From positions 22,769,501 through 22,833,500 of the forward strand of contig NC_088308.1 of the NCBI RefSeq assembly GCF_910592395.1: 64,000 bases of DNA, in the 5' to 3' direction. Position numbers and translations under genes: made by a program. Every line of letters starts with the position of its first letter. The first letter of the stretch is position 1. This DNA is from Lineus longissimus. Lineage: Eukaryota; Nemertea; Pilidiophora; Heteronemertea; Lineidae. The notes beneath the pieces are model-generated. The model ran no database searches. It saw only the letters and a list, made by a program, of their open reading frames with translations, and had not been told where the DNA came from. Positions 58,501 through 64,000 of the stretch are shown in pieces.

Positions 58501-61500
58501 AAACACAATATTCATGAAGTGAAAAGAGAGACATGAAAAGGTTTCCTACCTGTCCGCTTCATCATCACCAGAAGACATGTCGGAATGACTTGGACTCGGC
58601 CTAAAGGGGTTAAAATCACGGGCACGAGCTATCATTTTCAAAGTCAATATTACCATTCATCAGTTGGTTTTCTTCATCATATCCGCTGCTAGCCTCTGTC
58701 CGAATCACATTTCATTCCTAATTTCCCGAGAGAAAAAAAGGCATCGGTGTACACACAACGGTAACAAGTTAGCGCGAGGCCACTGACCATCGCTATTGCT
58801 CAATCAGCGGTCTGATATCTCGGCAAGTGTAGCGTTTTTGTGACTGATTTGCGTTGAAACTTTAATACACAGTGACTAGAGACGATTAAAAGGGCAAACC
58901 CCGTGAAGTTATTTTGAAATCCAGCTCAAAGTGAGGCGCGCGATATACAGATAAATGACACATATTTCTCCAGTCGTATAGGTGGAGGTAACGGAGGCAA
59001 TACCGCTGGAAATTCGGTATGCAAACTCATCGTCCACAAACAGTTCATCAAACACTTCCTTCACATTCATTCCGAGAAAAATTGAAGTTTTCAGCACAAA
59101 AATCGACTTGACTTAGACTTGACTTAGATCGGCAAGCCCATCCCTCCGTGTACAACGGAGCGTAACGTAGCACATCGGGCCTATTTCAATGGGGTCAACA
59201 CATGTAAAACAGATCAAACGAACGAAAACAGCAGGTGGCATAATGGTCAGGTCTGATATCGCGACTGGCTTATTATAAACCGCGAGATGAGAAATCGCGA
59301 AATCGCGAGGTGAGTAATCATTATTTTCTGCCACAAGATTTTGGACAACGACAATCAATCACCAGTTCTGATGCTGCTGTCCACTTCTCCATTATAGTAG
59401 GGCCGAAGACAATACAAAGGTAACATGCAACTGCATGTTCATCTTGACCACAAAGGTTCACAAGGTTCAGGATGCTGCATGTATCAAGATTATTTTCCCT
59501 TTACGCCTGGCGGCAAAAGTCACCGTACACATGATTGACCGATAACTCAGGGCATGCACTTGGTGAACGTCTGGTCATCCCTAAACATAGCACGGGATAG
59601 TCTGACCATCGAAACTGGGGAATAAATTAGGTTAAATTCCACACATCGCACAGCGGAGTCTATTTCATTGGGCCAATCAAAACAAGGATAGCTCTCACTA
59701 CAGCCTCGGTCTCATGCTCGCCTTGCTCGCATGGTACTCTCACCGAGGTTGGCATCCCGCGATTTCGCATTCCGCATCTCGCGGTTTATAATAAGCCATC
59801 GCGACCTCCCCCCCCCCCCCCCCCCCCATTCGAATTCAAATTCAAAGACATGCCGTTTTTTTCTAAATAACCCGATAAAAACTGATATTACCGACTATGC
59901 CATCCTCCTGTCCACATGATTTTTTTCAGTTAATTTACTCTGCAAGGTCCTCTGATTTGGATGATCGGACTCGATTCCCCAATGTGTACCGAGTCAACTT
60001 TCAGGACAGGTCGTACAATCCCGTAAGGATAGCTCTCATGAAAGAGTTTAGTTGGGAGGCAGTTGCCACGGTTACACCAAGTACAGAACCATTCTTTTCG
60101 GTGAGTGCGGTACATGTACATGTAAAGCGTGTCAGTATTTTATTCTGTACCGAAAGGACGGGGCTCTCCTCGGTGATCATTTCAGGAGCAATCATCGGAT
60201 TGATCTCAGATAAGTTGGATGTCGATTGTTTTTTGTTTTACTGATTCAGAAGCAAACATACGCGTAATGCGACAAAAACAGCGCTAAAATTATTCACTTT
60301 TGATTGATATCTATCTTATTTTCAGCAAATGGACCATTTCGTTTCTCTTGTTCAGGCATATAACTTTACAGTGAAGGGGTCAATTATCCTACAGTCAGAT
60401 GAAAGTGCTCATATCCGAAGCAAACTTAAACTTATGAAGGTAATATTGACTTATTGTCCTATGTTAGCACAGTCAAAATGCAAAACAAGAGGCAAGCATC
60501 TGATTGCCTCGTATTACAAAGTCATTAAGCTCAAAATGAATAAGGGTCACAACGCTTTTTCATGCCTCAACCTTTGGGCGGGGATCGATCTGAATCCTTT
60601 AAAATTTTAGTCACACTTAAAAAGTCCTCGTTCAAACAATACCACTACTCGCTGACCACTCGGTCACCGCGAAAGTTTTGAATGAAGAATTCCATTACAA
60701 AAAAATATTGCAATCAAGGTATCATGATATACTGTTATAATGTTTGGTAAGGGTACCATGGTATATGCTATTTCAAGACCATATATTGCGTTTATCTCAA
60801 TAATTTCACATCAGTGAATGAAACAAGTCTTGAACGTGCATGGCCAAACCTGTATGACCAGTTGTTGCAGTCTTTAATTCACCTTCCAGCAATATGATGC
60901 AAGGATCATAGTGTCCAATGTTCATGATTTATACGTCCGCCAAACATTCTGTGAGGTAAGCTTTTATCGATTTCAGCCTCACCCCCCCCCCCCCCCCTCT
61001 TATAAAATCAATCTAAGCAGCACCGCGCCCAAGTGAGGCACACAGTGAAAGCGCCCAGGTTCGGTTCACTTCGTCGACGCTACGGACCTGCGGTCATACA
61101 TGTTCTTCGTTTCTATGGCGACGTCATGTCGCAAGACCGATAGTTGATCGATTCAATCGTTTCTTTCCAAGAAATACTTCGGGAAATGCTGAAGAATTCC
61201 CAAAAAAAATCTAGAAGCTTTTTTTATTACAAGTTTGCATTTTTTCAGGCTTTAAAACTTGGACTGACCGGTAAAAAGTACCAATGGATTCTGCTGGATT
61301 TTGCTGCCACGCCTGGCTGGCCCCATACGCTGGACCTGTCCTGGGGAACACCCGCCCCACATGAATGCACCACGTCAGAACTCTACCAGGCGGCGGAAGG
61401 TTATCTTAGCTTGGGGCAGATGGATTACCTGAGCAACGCAAATGTGACAACTATCTCTGGAATGGTAAGGATCTTTTAAAGTTTCATTTCGCTGCAGTTT

Positions 61501-63728
61501 TGGCCTACATTTCAGATCCCCCGTCGCGGTGATATAAGGTGAGACAACTGATACTCCCATTGTGGTATCAATTACTTATTCCAAGAGATTTCTTTGGTTG
61601 ATTTTTTTCAGACCCCACTTGAAATCGACCAGCGGGCAATTAAGCGATACGCCCATCTCTTGCCGCAAAATGACCTGTCATACAGTCATGGTTATGCCTA
61701 TGATGCCGCATGGGCTATCGGAGTAGCTCTCAACAAATCCATCGAGAAGTTAAAACCTCTTAACAAAAGGCTTGAAGACTTCACATATCAAGATAGTGGC
61801 ATGTTAGCTGTGATGCGGGAGGCTTTGGAGGAGACCAACTTCTATGGTGCGACCGTACGTTGACATTTTTTCTTCTTCTTGATTCTTGTCTAAACAATGG
61901 CTTAAGTTCGTGTGCCTGAGTGCGTCAGATGCCTCCATTGATCGGGTAGCCCGTACATGTACTTCGAAGTAATATGTTTTTGGTTACAGTAACTTGTATT
62001 TGTATTGACAAGAAGGTGTACATGTATCATATCCCAATCTTGGTACAGTCTTGATCTTCATGGGCACTCTATAATGTACCCAATGGCATCCTCGTTGTCG
62101 TTGCAGGGGCCCCTTGCCTTCACCAAAAACGGAACCCGGTTAGGAACTACACACATTCGGCAATGGCGAGGTGATGAGGCTTGTGAAAAAATTGCTGTGA
62201 CCAGTTACTTGTATTTTACTGTGATACAAAATGTCAGCCTGTGGCAGACCAAACTCGTGGAAGAGGATGGTTTTTAATATTGGCACTAGTTAGCATATGG
62301 TAGATACGCGGAACTGAATCTCATGTAAAGAATGGCGAAATAAAAAGACATACTTGTACGCATGGTGATTTAACCGTTTTCTGATTTTTCAGACAACGTT
62401 AGTCATGACGTGGGAGAATATGATGATAGCAGGACGCACCCTCATATAGAATGGTACAAGGATGACAAGATCGTATGGCCTGGTTAGACTTTTATTTCTT
62501 AAATAGGGTCACATCGGGTGATGTACATGTACACCAGTTACGTCATGCAACCTTAATTAGTTTCTCGATGCGACGGAAAAGGCGCACAAACTTAATCTCA
62601 CTTACCGTTTTAATAGACCTAAGGCTGCTTTATCTGAATCATCACTGGCCTACATATAGGCCTATTGATTGATACTGGTCCGTGGTAAAACTCTGCATAC
62701 GAAAAAAACTCTCTATGCAGATTTCGGGCGAAAGTGGGCGTTGCCCACAGCCCCCACCCCTTCCTCCTCACCCCAAGAAAGCGTATTGCTCCCCCCCTTG
62801 CCCATGACCAAAAAAATTAAATGTGGTCCTGGAATTATTCGACGAATAACTTCTTAAATTTCGTAGGTGGATATCCGCCGAAGGATAGTTTCGAGCGTCG
62901 AGAAGAGACTACAGTCCTCCCGCTCGCCTTGACTGTGGTCATCAACTGCCTGTGTCTGTTTGGAGCAATGACGGCCGTGGGATTCCTGGCGTTTAATATA
63001 CACCAGAGAAACAACAGGTAAACATAAGATGATAAGAGGATAATTAGTAATTTACGAAGACAAAAACCCATTTTACTCCACGTCTGCTGATGATAGGTCA
63101 ACTCACAAGAAAATGGTGAAAATAAATCGTCTTCCGGATCTCGCCAGGTGTATTCATCTCGAGCGAATTTGCATTTATTTCCCATCACTGTAATTTCAGG
63201 GTGATAAAGATGTCATCCCCAAGATTGAATAACTTCATTTGTATCGGTGCAATCATCATGTACGCGTCTGTCATCCTAGCCTCTATCGACTCACGATGGG
63301 TAACGGTGGATGCCTACGCAATACTTTGTAACGTAAGTGGCATATTCTATGTTACGAAGAGTTATGACAAATAGTGTCACGAAATGTTTGATGAAACGTA
63401 GGTGGCATATTCAGTGTAACGTAAGACCAACGCTGATCTTTTAACAAAGGTATCGTACATTCTAACCAATCTGTTTATTGCGCGGCCCCCATTTCAGGTG
63501 CAAGTGTGGCTGACGAGTGTGGCCTTTACCATGGCTTTCGGCGCCGTCTTTGCAAAGATGTGGCGGGCACACATGCTGTTCACGAATGAGGCGCTCAAGA
63601 AAAAAATCATTCGAGACCATCACTTGTTTGCCATCATCTCTCTACTGATCGGTTGTGATGCCCTCGTGCTTGGCCTTTGGATGGGGTTTGATCGGCTCAG
63701 AAGCTTTACGTTACAAGCAGAGAGTCGG
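55581..63728 (+). CDS. GABBR2-like: GABA-B receptor subunit 2-like (12 exons seen, 3' end beyond window)
   Basis: Class C GPCR for GABA: extracellular Venus-flytrap then seven helices; subunit 2 couples to Gi/o. Exons: 55,581-55,814; 58,152-58,289; 59,930-60,100; 60,326-60,439; 60,890-60,955; 61,249-61,464; 61,612-61,854; 62,107-62,170; 62,393-62,482; 62,867-63,017; 63,200-63,332; 63,498-63,728 (1,851 coding bases, 617 residues so far). Signal peptide (TTILILFSILRQGEG), then flytrap lobes with YDARIIVSNVHD, YSHGYAYDAAWAIGVALN and EETNFYGAT. TM1-TM3 show AVGFLAFNIHQRNNR, VIKMSSPRLNN and TMAFGAVFAKMWRAHMLF, all closer to GABBR2 than GABBR1. TM4-TM7 and the coiled coil are cut off. The usual Cys-Asp-Pro between exons 1 and 2 is missing, so a microexon may be hidden in the 2.3-kb first intron. 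Confidence 0.92.
56545..57170. other. Part of GABA-B intron 1, no gene seen
   Basis: Contains (CAGAT)4 just upstream (56,541-56,560) and a locally CpG-rich block at about 56,890-57,065. A 130-codon minus-strand frame runs through it but has no recognisable domains or splice context. Treated as intron. Confidence 0.4.
58003..58122. mobile_element. 120-bp MITE with ~36-bp inverted repeats in GABA-B intron 1
   Basis: Arms TGGGTGATATGAATAAAG... and complement, about 36 bases with one or two mismatches, flanked by TTAT on both sides (57,999-58,002 and 58,123-58,126). It ends only 29 bases before exon 2 (58,152), so it supplies or displaces the branch-point region of that acceptor. Confidence 0.8.
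58316..58375. repeat. 30-bp tandem duplication in a GABA-B intron
   Basis: Two copies of a unit starting TTTGAATCAATTTATATTG, differing at one or two bases, placed 27 bases after the donor of exon 2. Confidence 0.85.
59259..59804. mobile_element. 546-bp fold-back/DNA transposon remnant in a GABA-B intron
   Basis: Imperfect inverted arms of about 50 bases (59,259-59,312 and 59,753-59,804) starting TCGCGA and sharing an exact 24-base core that includes TTATTATAAACCGCGAGATG. No coding capacity inside. A 20-base poly-C run follows the right arm (59,808-59,827). Confidence 0.7.
60981..60998. repeat. Poly-C tract in a GABA-B intron
   Basis: Long uninterrupted C run 25 bases after the donor of the exon at 60,890-60,955. 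Similar tracts occur at about 51,356 and 59,808. Confidence 0.8.
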
Positions 63729-64000
63729 GTAGGTTGTTGCAATAATTGCATGTTGATGGCACGACCCGCTAACAAGTTTTGGGTTATCTGCAAGGACCTA
63801 TTGACTGGTTTGCCATCATGTCCCTATACTCGTGTACCGCACTAAAAGTATACCTAGTATTTTTAAGGGGTGTATTTTGGCCGTACCGCGGATTACGGTA
63901 ATGTGGAAAACGGCCCACTAATATTGACTTCAGCCCCACTCTTATGACAAATGAAACTTCAAGTTCGATCGAATTAATTCGGTACATGTTCATGATATCC

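Overview
This is nuclear DNA from an animal, most likely a marine invertebrate (lophotrochozoan or invertebrate deuterostome; I cannot fix the phylum). The evidence is many short exons with canonical GT/AG borders, introns mostly of 0.1-0.7 kb, animal-specific families (polycystin-1, GABA-B receptor, peptide GPCR, calmodulin), non-autonomous transposons inside introns, and a very frequent TACATGTA palindrome. All gene models were assembled by hand from splice sites and reading phase; in every multi-exon model the phases join without a break.

Layout. (1) 834-27,197, minus strand: one very large polycystin-1-like gene, 41 exons, about 3,809 residues. Domain order is signal peptide, small Cys-rich exon, WSC, PKD-type Ig repeats, REJ module, GAIN/GPS, first membrane helix, PLAT, ten further helices with a polycystin channel domain, C-terminal coiled coil. 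Three copies of a ~240-bp MITE lie in its introns with 9-bp target duplications. (2) 27.5-28.65 kb: a Pearl/Helentron-like non-autonomous element with three ~300-bp tandem units, an (ACG)22 microsatellite and a terminal hairpin. (3) 30,363-34,633 and 35,605-40,122, minus strand: two tandem 10-exon zinc alcohol dehydrogenase genes, 376 residues each. They share a block with 126 identical bases (gene conversion), have diverged promoters, and one carries a relic of exon 8. (4) 41,458-49,464: a head-to-head pair of calmodulin-family genes. The minus-strand one has four intact EF-hands; the plus-strand one keeps only EF2 and EF4. (5) 51,506-51,646, plus strand: a 46-residue single-helix micropeptide whose membrane segment resembles sarcolipin/phospholamban. 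(6) 53,068-54,086, minus strand: an intronless rhodopsin-class peptide GPCR broken by one frameshift in TM3. (7) 55,581 to beyond the right edge, plus strand: a GABA-B receptor subunit 2-like gene, 12 exons seen, missing TM4 onward.

The genes are not an operon. A loose theme of Ca2+ and membrane signalling runs through the window (polycystin, calmodulins, possible SERCA-regulator micropeptide, GPCR, GABA-B), but functional linkage is inference only. The items I would follow first are the micropeptide, the degenerate calmodulin partner, the modular-palindrome MITE, and the polycystin with a substituted pore motif.
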